A stretch of DNA of 64,000 nucleotides from GWB2-37-7 sp942492835. GTDB lineage: Bacteria > Bacillota > Clostridia > Lutisporales > Lutisporaceae. The notes under the pieces were generated by a model, which was not told where the DNA came from, ran no database searches, and worked only from the letters and a program-made list of their open reading frames with translations. This document shows positions 52,705 to 62,322 of the stretch, one piece after another. Both the position numbers and the translations under genes were made by a program. The stretch is from the NCBI GenBank assembly GCA_942492835.1, contig OW818645.1:930001-994000 (forward strand), read 5' to 3'. Each line of letters begins with the position of its first letter. The first letter of the stretch is position 1.

Positions 52705-55167
52705 TTATTGAATCATGTCGTTTGTTGGTGTAATATTGTCTCTAACCTCTTCTGATGTCAAATACTGATCTATTATTGCCCGGGCAATGGGTACTGAATA
52801 ATTACCATGGCCACCTTGAATTACTACTGCCGCTACAGCTATCTGAGGTTTGTCGTATGGTGCATAAGCTACATACCACGCGTGATTGTCATATTCATTT
52901 CCACTTTGAGCTGTACCTGTCTTACCTGCTGCCACTACTTGACTTCCTGCAAAGCCTTTATAACCGGTTCCTCCAACCTCGTTATTAACAGCATACATAC
53001 CCTTCTTAATCCAATCTAAAGTACTTTGATCAACTTCTAGCTTTCCAACTACTTCTGGTGTTTTTTCAAGCTTAGTAGTTCCATCATAAGATACTACTCT
53101 TTCGACCAGATAAGGCTTATATCTTGTGCCTCCATTTGCTATAGTTGCAACATAATTAGCAATTTGTAATGGTGTCATTGTGTTGTCACCTTGACCTATA
53201 GCTACTTGAACCATATTATAAAGCTTCCATTTACTATCATTTATATATTGTAAAATCTTTTCTCTAGTATAATAATCACTTATACCCATATCCTTTAGTT
53301 TTTTTCTTATTTCACTAATTTTCATATCACTATGCATATATGAAATTATCTCTTTTTTCTTATCATCCGAAAGCTTAAGCTTATAGGTAAGATAATTACT
53401 CAAATATCTTTCATGAAGCTTTGTCTTATAGCTAGGTCCGCCTATGCTTCCAGAAGCTTCTCCTGGTAATTCAATACCTGTTTTTGCACCAAAACCAAAT
53501 TTTTTAGCATATTCCTCAAACTTCTCTCCGCCTACTCTTCTTCCTACTTCAAAGAAATAATAGTTACAAGATTTTTGCAAAGCTTTAACTAAATCTACTA
53601 AACCATGAGTTGTATGATAACTTTTCCAAATTGGACAAGAAGGTGGATTTCCACCGCCTATATCATAGGGGCCTATATCTTTTATAATTGTTGTTGGTGT
53701 GATACTGTTTGTCTCTAAGCCTGCAATTCCTGTTAACATCTTTAATGCAGAACCCGGAGGCAGAGCGGAGCTGATGGCATTATTTATCAAAGGTTTAGGA
53801 GAATAGGGCTCGTTTGTTGTTGCCTGGAGAGATTTCCAGTCACTAGTGCTGATGCCTGATGCAAAAAGATTAGGGTCAAACTTTGGCTCACTAGCCAATG
53901 CCAAAATTCTGCCTGAATTTACGTCAATAGCCACAACAGCACCAGAGACAGCGCTTGGATATGGATTAACTCCCATTGCTTTATCTCCTGTCTGTATTGT
54001 TTCTATTGTCTGTTTCAAAGCATCCTCAGCTACTTTCTGTAGCTTAGTGTCAATAGTAACAAATACTGTATCACCAGGTATTGGTTCTTCTTCACTTATT
54101 GTTTCTATCATAGCACCACTTGAATCTATCTCAATTTGTCTCCAACCATCTTTTCCATTCAAATATTGTTCCATTGAGGATTCTATCCCAGTCTTTCCTA
54201 TCATATCCTGAGCTGTATAGCCTTTTTCTGTTAAACTTTCAAGTTCTGAACCAATTTTACTCATATAGCCTATTATATGAGACGCAAAATCACCGCTGGG
54301 ATATTTTCTTATTGGTTTTTGTATAATCTCAACGCCAGGAAGAAATATTTTGCTCTCCTCTAGCTGTGCTCTTGTTTGATCACTTACATTAGTAGCTATT
54401 TCAACAGGTTCATATGCCTTATAAATGTTCTGACTTAGTAAATAACGTACTGCAAGTATTTTCTTTACCTCGTCTTCAGTATAGCCATTTGGATCTCCAT
54501 TCTGTTTTCTTGTTATATCGTAATCCTCAATTAGTTTATTGAAGATTTCCTCTGCAGTTGCATTTTCATCAAGATTCTTGCTTTTTTTCCACTTAATCTC
54601 TTCCTTCTTGAAGGAAAATTTATAATCCTCTAAGCTAAAGGGCAGTTCTATACCAAATTGCTTAACAAGTATATCATATGCTTCAATATCTACTAAATCA
54701 CCAGCTATATTGTAATCAAGTCTGATCTTTTTAAAAGCCTCTTCCGCTGTAGCATTTGCCGATATATTGTATTTAGCCTTCCAGTTTGCTTCATCTTCTG
54801 TAAAAGTAAAACGTATTGGATTTATTAATATCGGTATCTCATCCTTATAAGTATCTCCATTTCGCTCAATCACGTTTAGTACAGTAAGAACTATTTCATT
54901 GATATCAGTCTTAGGAAGATCAGCTTTCATTATATTTACTGAGTAACTCATTTGATTTCCTGCTAAGCTCCGACCATACTTATCCACAATAGGACCTCTT
55001 GGAGCATCAATTCTTATAGTTCTAGTTCTAATATTTTCAGCTCTATTCTTATAATAATCACCTTGAACAATTTGAAGATCTGCTAATCTAAAAACAAGTA
55101 TCAAGGCAATAAAAATAATAATCGCTCTTAAATAGTCCAGTCTGCTTTTAAAATATTTCTTTAACAT
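52705..55167 (-). CDS. mrdA: Penicillin-binding protein 2 (elongasome transpeptidase)
   Basis: A protein of about 820 residues, long for the family, with an extended linker containing two related FTEDEANWKAKYNISANATAEEAF-type segments in the pedestal domain. A single N-terminal transmembrane helix is followed by the PBP dimerisation domain (RIDAPRGPIVDKYGR). The transpeptidase has SxxK as GSALKM, SxN as SCNYYF, and KTG as GKTGTAQ. It acts with MreBCD in lateral wall synthesis. The start at 55167 has AGGTGG upstream; the frame from 55194 does not. Confidence 0.93.
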   Translation of the reverse strand: MLKKYFKSRLDYLRAIIIFIALILVFRLADLQIVQGDYYKNRAENIRTRTIRIDAPRGPIVDKYGRSLAGNQMSYSVNIMKADLPKTDINEIVLTVLNVIERNGDTYKDEIPILINPIRFTFTEDEANWKAKYNISANATAEEAFKKIRLDYNIAGDLVDIEAYDILVKQFGIELPFSLEDYKFSFKKEEIKWKKSKNLDENATAEEIFNKLIEDYDITRKQNGDPNGYTEDEVKKILAVRYLLSQNIYKAYEPVEIATNVSDQTRAQLEESKIFLPGVEIIQKPIRKYPSGDFASHIIGYMSKIGSELESLTEKGYTAQDMIGKTGIESSMEQYLNGKDGWRQIEIDSSGAMIETISEEEPIPGDTVFVTIDTKLQKVAEDALKQTIETIQTGDKAMGVNPYPSAVSGAVVAIDVNSGRILALASEPKFDPNLFASGISTSDWKSLQATTNEPYSPKPLINNAISSALPPGSALKMLTGIAGLETNSITPTTIIKDIGPYDIGGGNPPSCPIWKSYHTTHGLVDLVKALQKSCNYYFFEVGRRVGGEKFEEYAKKFGFGAKTGIELPGEASGSIGGPSYKTKLHERYLSNYLTYKLKLSDDKKKEIISYMHSDMKISEIRKKLKDMGISDYYTREKILQYINDSKWKLYNMVQVAIGQGDNTMTPLQIANYVATIANGGTRYKPYLVERVVSYDGTTKLEKTPEVVGKLEVDQSTLDWIKKGMYAVNNEVGGTGYKGFAGSQVVAAGKTGTAQSGNEYDNHAWYVAYAPYDKPQIAVAAVVIQGGHGNYSVPIARAIIDQYLTSEEVRDNITPTNDMIQ

Positions 55168-55185
55168 ATAACCACCTAACTTTTT

Positions 55186-55216
55186 TATCAACATAAATTA
55201 TTTAGTGCGATTTATT
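55186..55216. repeat. Half copy of the GCACTA palindrome family
   Basis: The minus strand reads AATCGCACTAAATAATTTA, matching the left half of the repeats at 23600-30209. It lies in the gap between mreD and mrdA. No right half is seen. Confidence 0.5.
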
Positions 55217-55219
55217 TAT

Positions 55220-55732
55220 CTAGTAAAGTCTTCTTTGCATAAAATCCTTTTCATTTAAACGTAGATAATACCTGTATAATATAGCTCCTAAAATAGCATT
55301 GTATACACTTTGAGGAATTATCATATGAAGTAAAATATACATATATGAAAAACCATCGTGCAGCAGGTTTCCTGTCATGTACATCAATAAAAAATACAAA
55401 TTCTGATATATAAAAACCGCTGCAAAATTAAACAAAGCCGGAGGTAGTATACTATCCTTAAAAACATTGTCATGAGCTTGACCAAATATATATCCTGTTA
55501 TCATATATGAAAAAGCATTTACTCCCAAAACTCTTCCAAATAGTATGTCAATCAGAAGTCCAGCAACCAATCCTATGACAGAACTGTAAGCGCCTCCCTC
55601 CAATATCGCATATGCTATAATCATTATGATTATAAAATCAGGTTTGACATCAGCAATACGTATAAACTGGAAAAGCGTCGCTTCTAATATTACATTAAGC
55701 AATACAAGTACCGATATAATAATAGTCTTCAT
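55220..55732 (-). CDS. mreD: Rod shape-determining protein MreD
   Basis: A 170-residue membrane protein with five or six hydrophobic segments and the family feature FIRIADVKPDFIIIMIIAYAILEG. It links MreC with the elongasome. It lies between mreC and mrdA. Confidence 0.92.
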   Translation of the reverse strand: MKTIIISVLVLLNVILEATLFQFIRIADVKPDFIIIMIIAYAILEGGAYSSVIGLVAGLLIDILFGRVLGVNAFSYMITGYIFGQAHDNVFKDSILPPALFNFAAVFIYQNLYFLLMYMTGNLLHDGFSYMYILLHMIIPQSVYNAILGAILYRYYLRLNEKDFMQRRLY

Positions 55733-55739
55733 TCTAACC

Positions 55740-56558
55740 TCACTTGTCTTCGCCTCTAACTATATATACTTCTTCTAGTCTCTTGAAATCTGCAGCTGGC
55801 TCAATATATACCATTTTTTGCAGTTTTCGTTCCTGCTTCTCTACACTCTTTACCTTTCCTATATATAGATTTTTAGGAAAGGTACTATATCCAGAGGTGC
55901 TTATATCATCGCCCTTTACAATATCAGCTTCTAAAGGCATAACTGCTATAATGTCATTTTCTGCACTTCCTGATACTATTCCTAAGTCTCTTGTTCTATC
56001 TACAACTATGCTGACTGAGCTTCTTTGATCCACCAATGCCATAAATTTACTATATGTGCCGCCTACTTCAATTATTCTACCAACCAAATATCCATTTCCC
56101 ACAATTACTGCATCGTTAGCTTTGACTCCATCTTTAGAACCCTTATCTAAGGTATAGATATCAAACCAATTACCAGGATCTCTTCCTGTAATATTGGTTG
56201 CAGCAATAAATTGAAGTTCCTCATTGCTTTCTTTAAAGCCCATTAAATCTCTAAATCTTTTGTTTTCTGATGCTAGCTGTATAAGTTTTCGATTTTGCTC
56301 TTGAAGCTTTGATAAATCGCTTTTTAATGTTTCATTTTCAGCTCTTAGAGTTTTCAGATGCAAAATTCCGTCAAAGGAGCTAGTGAAAAATTCACCCACT
56401 GAGTAGAATACACTTTGTAAAGGGTTTATAACAGTACCCAGCATTCCTTCTACAGGGGTAGGTCTTGTCCTTCCAGCAGATGTAAACGCAGCGAATAGTA
56501 TCAATATAATTGATACTATAATTACAAAGGTTAGCAATTTATTGTTAAAAAGCTTCAT
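55740..56558 (-). CDS. mreC: Rod shape-determining protein MreC
   Basis: A 272-residue bitopic protein: one transmembrane segment at about 8-26, a coiled coil at about 68-105, and a beta-rich periplasmic domain (TGRDPGNWFDIYTLDKGSKDGV; GNGYLVGRI). It scaffolds PBP2. Second gene of mreBCD. Confidence 0.95.
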   Translation of the reverse strand: MKLFNNKLLTFVIIVSIILILFAAFTSAGRTRPTPVEGMLGTVINPLQSVFYSVGEFFTSSFDGILHLKTLRAENETLKSDLSKLQEQNRKLIQLASENKRFRDLMGFKESNEELQFIAATNITGRDPGNWFDIYTLDKGSKDGVKANDAVIVGNGYLVGRIIEVGGTYSKFMALVDQRSSVSIVVDRTRDLGIVSGSAENDIIAVMPLEADIVKGDDISTSGYSTFPKNLYIGKVKSVEKQERKLQKMVYIEPAADFKRLEEVYIVRGEDK

Positions 56559-56618
56559 TTACCTCACTCCGTATTCATATATATGGCTAACCAATATGGT
56601 TAGCCATTATTTATTATC

Positions 56619-57644
56619 TTATCGTCTTCTTGAATATTGTGATTTATTGATTTCCTCATATTGTTCTAAGGCTTTACCTACTCCTAACACAACACACTCC
56701 ATTGGGTTCTCAGCTACATGAACAGGCATGCCTGTTTCCCTTTTTACTAAGCTGTCTATGCCGTGCAGTTGTGCCCCACCACCAGATAACATAATTCCTC
56801 TATCCATTATATCTGCCGCTAATTCAGGAGGTGTTTTTTCAAGAGTGCTCTTAATTCCATCAATTATTTGTGATATCGGTTCTTTTAGAGCATCTAAAAT
56901 TTCATCAGATGTAATACTTATAGTCTTAGGAAGACCAGTCACTAAGTCTCTACCTTTGATATCCATACTGCCATCTATAGCGTTAGGGAATGCAGAACCA
57001 ATATTTATTTTGATCATTTCTCCAGTTCTTTCCCCTATGGCTAGATTATATACTCTTTTTACATAATTAACAATAGCCTCATCCTCTTTGTCCCCAGCAA
57101 CTCTTATAGACTTACTGGCAACTATTCCACCAAGAGATATTATAGCTATTTCAGTAGTACCTCCACCCATATTTACAATCATGCTTCCTGTTGGTTCACC
57201 TACTGGTAAGCCTGCTCCAATAGCTGCTGCCATAGGTTCTTCTATAACCTTAGCAACCTTGGCACCTGCTTGATGAGCAGCTTCCTCAACTGCACGGCTT
57301 TCTACTTCAGTAATGCCTGATGGTACACTTACAAGTACTCTTGGTCTTCCAAACATAGATGTTCCTATTGCTTGCCTTATAAAATATCTTAACATATCTT
57401 GTGTAACAGAAAAATCTGCTATTACACCGTCTCTCATAGGTCTTATTGCAACAATATTTCCAGGTGTTCTGCCAATCATCTGCTTAGCAGCGTCTCCAAC
57501 AGCCAAAACTCGATTGTCGTCCTTTCTCATTGCCACAACGGATGGTTCTCTTAAAACTATTCCCTTGCTTCTTACATATACTAAAGTATTTGCTGTTCCT
57601 AAATCTACTCCTATATCTTTTGCAAAAAAATTAAATAATCCCAT
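56619..57644 (-). CDS. mreB: Rod shape-determining actin homologue MreB
   Basis: A 341-residue actin-like ATPase. Clear motifs are DIGVDLGTANTLVYV (phosphate 1), IVNMGGGTTEIAIISLGGIV (phosphate 2) and LSGGGAQLHGID (adenosine). It directs lateral wall synthesis. AAGGAGG lies 13 nt before the ATG. Confidence 0.97.
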   Translation of the reverse strand: MGLFNFFAKDIGVDLGTANTLVYVRSKGIVLREPSVVAMRKDDNRVLAVGDAAKQMIGRTPGNIVAIRPMRDGVIADFSVTQDMLRYFIRQAIGTSMFGRPRVLVSVPSGITEVESRAVEEAAHQAGAKVAKVIEEPMAAAIGAGLPVGEPTGSMIVNMGGGTTEIAIISLGGIVASKSIRVAGDKEDEAIVNYVKRVYNLAIGERTGEMIKINIGSAFPNAIDGSMDIKGRDLVTGLPKTISITSDEILDALKEPISQIIDGIKSTLEKTPPELAADIMDRGIMLSGGGAQLHGIDSLVKRETGMPVHVAENPMECVVLGVGKALEQYEEINKSQYSRRR

Positions 57645-57687
57645 AGTTTGTTAATTTCCTCCTTATATTTTCACCGTTCTTCATAAA

Positions 57688-58383
57688 TTACACGATTCCT
57701 TTATCCTTCAGGCTAACATATTTTCTATCTCCAATAATAAGATGATCAACTACCTCAATACCTAACAAGCTACCACTTTCCATCAATCTCTTAGTGATAT
57801 TAATATCCTCCTGGCTAGGTGAAGGGTCTCCGCTAGGATGATTATGCACTAATATCAAACTTGCACATGACTTCTTAATAGCTGGTGTGAATACTTCTCT
57901 GGGATGAACTATGGAAGAATTTATACTTCCTACTGATATCTCTTCTATACTTACAAGTCCACATTTTATATTAAGAAGTATTGCCTTCATATATTCTTTT
58001 TTTAGATATCTCATATCTTCCATTACAAGATTCGCTGCATCTTTTGAGCATCTAACGAAAACCTCACTTTTGTAGGTTTGCGCCGCCAGTCTTTTGCCTA
58101 GTTCAACAGCTGCTTTTAGCTGTGCAGCCTTAGCTAAACCAATTCCTTTAATGCTTCTTAATTCCTCTGATTTGCTGTCAACTAAAAAGCCTATTCCGCC
58201 CTGTTGTTTAAGTATATTGTATGCTATATCTATAGCGCTTTCTTCTTTTGTTCCTGTTCTTATTAGTATTGCCAACAATTCTGCATTTGATAATACCTCA
58301 GCTCCGTATTTAACCAATTTTTCACGAGGTCTCTCATTTTCAGGCAATTGCTTAATTCCAGTCTTTATATAGGTTATACTCAT
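57688..58383 (-). CDS. radC: RadC-family JAMM-domain protein
   Basis: A 231-residue protein. An N-terminal helix-hairpin-helix region (LRSIKGIGLAKAAQLKAAVELGKR) precedes a JAB/MPN domain with the zinc motif HNHPSGDPSPSQED. Despite its name, a DNA-repair role is not established. It lies between maf and mreB, the usual place. Confidence 0.95.
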   Translation of the reverse strand: MSITYIKTGIKQLPENERPREKLVKYGAEVLSNAELLAILIRTGTKEESAIDIAYNILKQQGGIGFLVDSKSEELRSIKGIGLAKAAQLKAAVELGKRLAAQTYKSEVFVRCSKDAANLVMEDMRYLKKEYMKAILLNIKCGLVSIEEISVGSINSSIVHPREVFTPAIKKSCASLILVHNHPSGDPSPSQEDINITKRLMESGSLLGIEVVDHLIIGDRKYVSLKDKGIV

Positions 58384-58417
58384 TCACAACAACATCCTTA
58401 CATTTTATTTAATAAAA

Positions 58418-58999
58418 TCAAAGCAATGAAACACCATACTCCTTCATTATCTCATTAAATTTCTGTATAGGAAGTCCTACTACATTAAAATAGCAACCTT
58501 TTATTTCCTTCACAAAAAGAGCGCCAATGCCTTGAATTGCGTATGAACCTGCTTTATCCTTTGGCTCTCCGCTTGCTACATACCTACATATTTCTTCATC
58601 TGATATATCTCTAAAACACACCCTTGTAATTTCATTTCTTGTCAAACTCTGACCTGTAGCTGCTTTTATAACTGAAATACCAGATATAACCATATGTTCA
58701 CTACCGCTTAGTTCTTTTAGCATTTGATATGCATCTTCATCATCCTTTGGCTTACCCATACTTCTGCCATTATATACTATAGTATCTGAACCTAGTATAT
58801 AAGTATCTGGTTTCCTTATATCAGCATGCTGCTCATAGACGTCCTTTGCTTTCATATATGCAAAGTGTTCTACTAATTTTTTAGGCTCCATATCCAAAGA
58901 TAGCTCTTCGAAGTTAGACGGTATAACCTTAAAATCTAAGTTTAATTGATTTAATATTTCTTTTCTTCGTGGAGAATTTGATGCTAGAATAATGTTCAT
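58418..58999 (-). CDS. maf: Maf-family nucleoside triphosphate pyrophosphatase
   Basis: A 193-residue house-cleaning pyrophosphatase. It begins ILASNSPRRKEILNQL and has ILGSDTIVYNGRSMGKPKD and YAIQGIGALFVKEIKGCYFNVVGLPI. It hydrolyses non-canonical or m5U/dTTP-type nucleotides. Upstream of radC-mreB. Confidence 0.96.
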   Translation of the reverse strand: MNIILASNSPRRKEILNQLNLDFKVIPSNFEELSLDMEPKKLVEHFAYMKAKDVYEQHADIRKPDTYILGSDTIVYNGRSMGKPKDDEDAYQMLKELSGSEHMVISGISVIKAATGQSLTRNEITRVCFRDISDEEICRYVASGEPKDKAGSYAIQGIGALFVKEIKGCYFNVVGLPIQKFNEIMKEYGVSLL

Positions 59000-59022
59000 T
59001 GAACACTCCTTAGTTTAAGCTA

Positions 59023-59280
59023 CTATAAGCTCTTTTTGTAAAAAAATATACCTGCTATTATTCCTAGTATACTAAACATATTGATATTAAACTTACAACC
59101 TATTGTCAGCTCTAGAATTTTAAGATTCCAAGTATGTGTACTAACCCCAAGATTCATACCATACTTAAGAATCGGAACATATTGCCCCAATAGCTCTCCT
59201 AAGAAACCTCCAATCACTATACCTGAAAGAATCATTAAGAATAGTATCCAGCCATTCCCTCTGCTATAACTTTTTGACAT
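59023..59280 (-). CDS. Small two-helix membrane protein (DUF4321-like)
   Basis: An 85-residue protein with hydrophobic segments at about 11-31 and 66-81 and a conserved-looking GGFLGELLGQYVPILKYG. It resembles DUF4321 proteins often found upstream of maf in Clostridia. Function unknown. It is the first gene after the promoter at 59395-59423. Confidence 0.78.
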   Translation of the reverse strand: MSKSYSRGNGWILFLMILSGIVIGGFLGELLGQYVPILKYGMNLGVSTHTWNLKILELTIGCKFNINMFSILGIIAGIFFYKKSL

Positions 59281-59394
59281 TCAACCCATCTCCATTCTTT
59301 ATTTTTCCCAAGTTGATTAAAAACAATTGAAAAATTAATAAAAATTAATAGAAAATTATGCAGAGCAATTTGTGACAATTTTCTACTCTTTATT

Positions 59395-59423
59395 AGTTTA
59401 GCATGTATAAGTTTTTACTGCAA
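59395..59423 (-). promoter_or_regulatory. Promoter of the DUF4321-maf-radC-mre operon
   Basis: TTGCAG and TAAACT on the minus strand are spaced by 17 nt, about 115 nt before the first start codon. Confidence 0.55.
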
Positions 59424-59490
59424 TAAAATTGGCACATTTATTGTATATAAAAGGCAATGACTTTATGTAAAGTTGGTATAAACCTAAAAA

Positions 59491-59512
59491 AAAAGCGGTT
59501 ATACCGCCTTTT
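59491..59512 (-). terminator. Terminator of the rnf operon
   Basis: GCGGT and ACCGC around a 3-nt loop are flanked by A and T runs; on the minus strand more than seven T follow. It lies directly after the rnfB stop. Confidence 0.85.
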
Positions 59513-59513
59513 T

Positions 59514-60494
59514 TTATTTCATGTCTATTGCATCCTTTGGACATTTTATAGAACATTGATTGCAGCCGACACATTTATCTTCCAATACCTTGTGCTTACC
59601 TTTTATTTCTCCTTCGATTGCATCGAAGTTACATTGTTTTTTACATATTGAACAACCTATACACTTTTCATCATAAATGTGTGCTTTCTTCCTGTTATTA
59701 AAATTTGCATATATTGACTTTGTTGGACATGCTTCAGCACACATCATGCAATTTGTACACTTGCTATAATCAATTTTTGCAAGGTTATTCTCAAACACAA
59801 TAGCATCAAACTTACATGCTTTCACGCATTTTTGACATGCTATACATCCAACCTTACAAGCTTCCATAACCGCCTTGCCTTTTTCTTGATTTTTGCAAAG
59901 TACTCTTACCTCTTTAGATACAGGTATCAGCTCAATAATATTCTTTGGACAAACAGCTATACACTTCTTGCATGCAGTACATTTCTCTTCATCAACAACA
60001 GCAACGCCATTAATAACATGTATCGCATCAAAAGGACATGCCTTTACGCAAGTGCCAAGCCCTGTGCATCCGTATCGGCAGCTCTTAGAACCACCTGCCA
60101 GAGCTTCTGCTGCCTTACAATCTGTTATTCCTTGATATTCATACTTCTCTTTTGAATTATTATTATCACCGGAGCAAATAACTCTTGCAACTTTTCTCTC
60201 TGAAGCCTCTGCTGTAACCCCCATAATCTTAGCAAGTTTTGCTGCTAATGGTGCGCCTCCAACAGGACATGCATTTATAGCAGCTTGACCACTTACTATA
60301 GCTTCTGCTAAAGCATCACAGCCTGCAAAACCGCAACCGCCACAATTTGCACTAGGTAGAGCTTCTCTTACCTCCGCCGTTTTAGGATTAACCTCTACAG
60401 CAAATTTCTTGGAGGCATAAGCCAGAACAATACCAAAGAATATAGCTAGTCCTCCTAGACTTACTACCGGCCATATTATATTAACAAGATTCAA
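59514..60494 (-). CDS. rnfB: Rnf complex subunit RnfB (multi-cluster ferredoxin)
   Basis: A 326-residue subunit that passes electrons from ferredoxin into the complex. One N-terminal membrane helix precedes the Fe-S domain CGGCGFAGCDALAEAI. About six further [4Fe-4S] motifs follow (GTCVKACP, CTACKKCIAVCP, CIACQKCVKAC, CTNCMMCAEACP, CIGCSICKKQC, CVGCNQCSIKCP), the long clostridial type. Translation most likely starts at the TTG 60494, 6 nt after GAGGTG, not at the upstream GTG. Confidence 0.95.
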   Translation of the reverse strand: MNLVNIIWPVVSLGGLAIFFGIVLAYASKKFAVEVNPKTAEVREALPSANCGGCGFAGCDALAEAIVSGQAAINACPVGGAPLAAKLAKIMGVTAEASERKVARVICSGDNNNSKEKYEYQGITDCKAAEALAGGSKSCRYGCTGLGTCVKACPFDAIHVINGVAVVDEEKCTACKKCIAVCPKNIIELIPVSKEVRVLCKNQEKGKAVMEACKVGCIACQKCVKACKFDAIVFENNLAKIDYSKCTNCMMCAEACPTKSIYANFNNRKKAHIYDEKCIGCSICKKQCNFDAIEGEIKGKHKVLEDKCVGCNQCSIKCPKDAIDMK

Positions 60495-60533
60495 TATTTT
60501 CACCTCATTACTGATAATTTTCTATTATTGCTA

Positions 60534-61106
60534 CTATATTAGACCTTTAAAACCCAAAAATGCTATAGAGAACAGACTAGCTGCAAGCATCGCTATTGGG
60601 AAGCCATCAAGAGCCTTTGGTGTTGGTGCTGTATCAAGTCTCTCTCTTACTCCTGCAAACAATACAATTGCTAGTGTAAAGCTTAAGCCTCCACCTACAC
60701 CATTTACTAATGTTTCAATTAAATTAAAATTGCTTTGTATGTTTAGTATAGCAACACCTAGAACAGCACAGTTTGTAGTTATAAGTGGCAAATAAACACC
60801 AAGTGCTTGATATAGTGTAGGGCTAGTTTTTTTAATTACCATTTCAACAAATTGAACTAAGCCTGCTATAACAAGTATGAACGCAATAGTTTGCATATAT
60901 TCTATCTTTAGTGGAACCAAAATATAGGTTTGAACTAACCAGGTCATTACTGAAGCCAAGCCCATTACAAATGTAACTGCAAGACTCATACCTGCTGCTG
61001 TCTCAACCTTCTTCGAAACCCCCAAGAAAGGACATATTCCTAAAAATCTAGATAAAACAAAGTTATTAACAAGTACAACGCTTAATAAAATTAATAAAAG
61101 ATTCAT
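60534..61106 (-). CDS. rnfA: Rnf complex membrane subunit RnfA
   Basis: A 190-residue protein with six hydrophobic segments and the RnfA signature NNFVLSRFLGICPFLGVSKK. With RnfE it forms the ion-conducting, cluster-bearing membrane core. GGAGG precedes the ATG. Confidence 0.97.
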   Translation of the reverse strand: MNLLLILLSVVLVNNFVLSRFLGICPFLGVSKKVETAAGMSLAVTFVMGLASVMTWLVQTYILVPLKIEYMQTIAFILVIAGLVQFVEMVIKKTSPTLYQALGVYLPLITTNCAVLGVAILNIQSNFNLIETLVNGVGGGLSFTLAIVLFAGVRERLDTAPTPKALDGFPIAMLAASLFSIAFLGFKGLI

Positions 61107-61117
61107 AAAACTACCTC

Positions 61118-61714
61118 CTAAGCCTTCTTTCCAGCAGTCAATTTATTAACTGCGGCAATTGTAAGTCCAAATACCATGAATCCACCAGGAGGCAGAATCA
61201 TAATCAATGCTGGCTTAAAGCCTGCACCAAAAATCTGCATTCCTAAGAACGTTCCCGCACCAAGGACTTCTCTAAAGGTACTTATTATAACTAGAGCTAT
61301 GGTAAAGCCTAAACCCATTCCTATACCATCCATAACTGAATTTAATGGAGGATTCTTGGCTGCGAATGATTCTGCTCTCGCAAATATGATACAGTTAACA
61401 ACTATAAGTGGAATAAATATTCCTAGCTGTTTATCTAAATCCGGTGTATATGCTTTAATAAGCATTTGAACAATTGTAACGAAGGAAGCGATTACTATTA
61501 CGTAAACTGGTATTCGAACTTCGTTAGGTACAATCTTCTTGATAAGAGAAATCATTAAGTTTGATCCTATTAAAACAGCAGTCGCTGCTAGACCCATACC
61601 AATACCGTTAAATACGGCTGTTGTTACTGCAAGGGTAGGACAAGTTCCCAAAACTAATCTAAGCGTTGGGTTTTCCTTAACTAGACCATTGGTGAGATCT
61701 TTCCACAAATTCAT
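61118..61714 (-). CDS. rnfE: Rnf complex membrane subunit RnfE
   Basis: A 198-residue membrane protein related to RnfA, with ENPTLRLVLGTCPTLAVTTAVFNGIGMG near the N-terminus and RAESFAAKNPPLNSVMDGIGMG later. Located between rnfG and rnfA. Confidence 0.97.
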   Translation of the reverse strand: MNLWKDLTNGLVKENPTLRLVLGTCPTLAVTTAVFNGIGMGLAATAVLIGSNLMISLIKKIVPNEVRIPVYVIVIASFVTIVQMLIKAYTPDLDKQLGIFIPLIVVNCIIFARAESFAAKNPPLNSVMDGIGMGLGFTIALVIISTFREVLGAGTFLGMQIFGAGFKPALIMILPPGGFMVFGLTIAAVNKLTAGKKA

Positions 61715-61737
61715 TTTTACACCTCCAACATCATCGA

Positions 61738-62322
61738 TTATTTACCTGACAATTCTTTTACTACGGCCATTGCTTTATTTACACCTTCTGTAACACCCTT
61801 TGATGTAATTGTAGAGCCTGCTATAGCAACTATTTCATTTTCTTTAGGAGTTCCATTCTTTATTACACTTATTAGGCTATCCCAAGTTTTGTTTTTGTAT
61901 TGTTCGCTAAAAGCTGGCTTTTCTGCATTTTTACCTAATCCAGGTGTTTCATTATTTGTTCCAACCTTTACGCCTTGAACTATTCCATTTAAATCAATAC
62001 CAACTACCATTTCAATAGCTCCGCCATAACCCTTGGGTGCAATCATAACTGTATAGCCTGATAAGCTGCCTCCCGTTTTTGCCTCATAAATATCGCGAAC
62101 GATGCTGTAATCAGGATTTGCTTGTATTGTAGTTAATTTTGCTTCTTCAAGCATAGTAAATTCATCTGCAGTTGGAAGAACTAATTGTCTTGCCTCATTG
62201 TTAGATTTCTCTATTTGATCTGCTATTTTTGCATAGGTAATTTCATTTGTAAGACCTAATAATATTGCTGCAATAACACAAATGATCAAAAGTACGCCTG
62301 ATAATCTAATATAATCACGCAC
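61738..62322 (-). CDS. rnfG: Rnf complex FMN-carrying subunit RnfG
   Basis: A 194-residue protein with one N-terminal membrane helix and an extracytoplasmic FMN-binding domain. The covalent flavin site is the threonine in GSTITSKGVTEGV near residue 175. The GTG start lies inside the end of rnfD (8-bp overlap). Confidence 0.95.
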   Translation of the reverse strand: MRDYIRLSGVLLIICVIAAILLGLTNEITYAKIADQIEKSNNEARQLVLPTADEFTMLEEAKLTTIQANPDYSIVRDIYEAKTGGSLSGYTVMIAPKGYGGAIEMVVGIDLNGIVQGVKVGTNNETPGLGKNAEKPAFSEQYKNKTWDSLISVIKNGTPKENEIVAIAGSTITSKGVTEGVNKAMAVVKELSGK

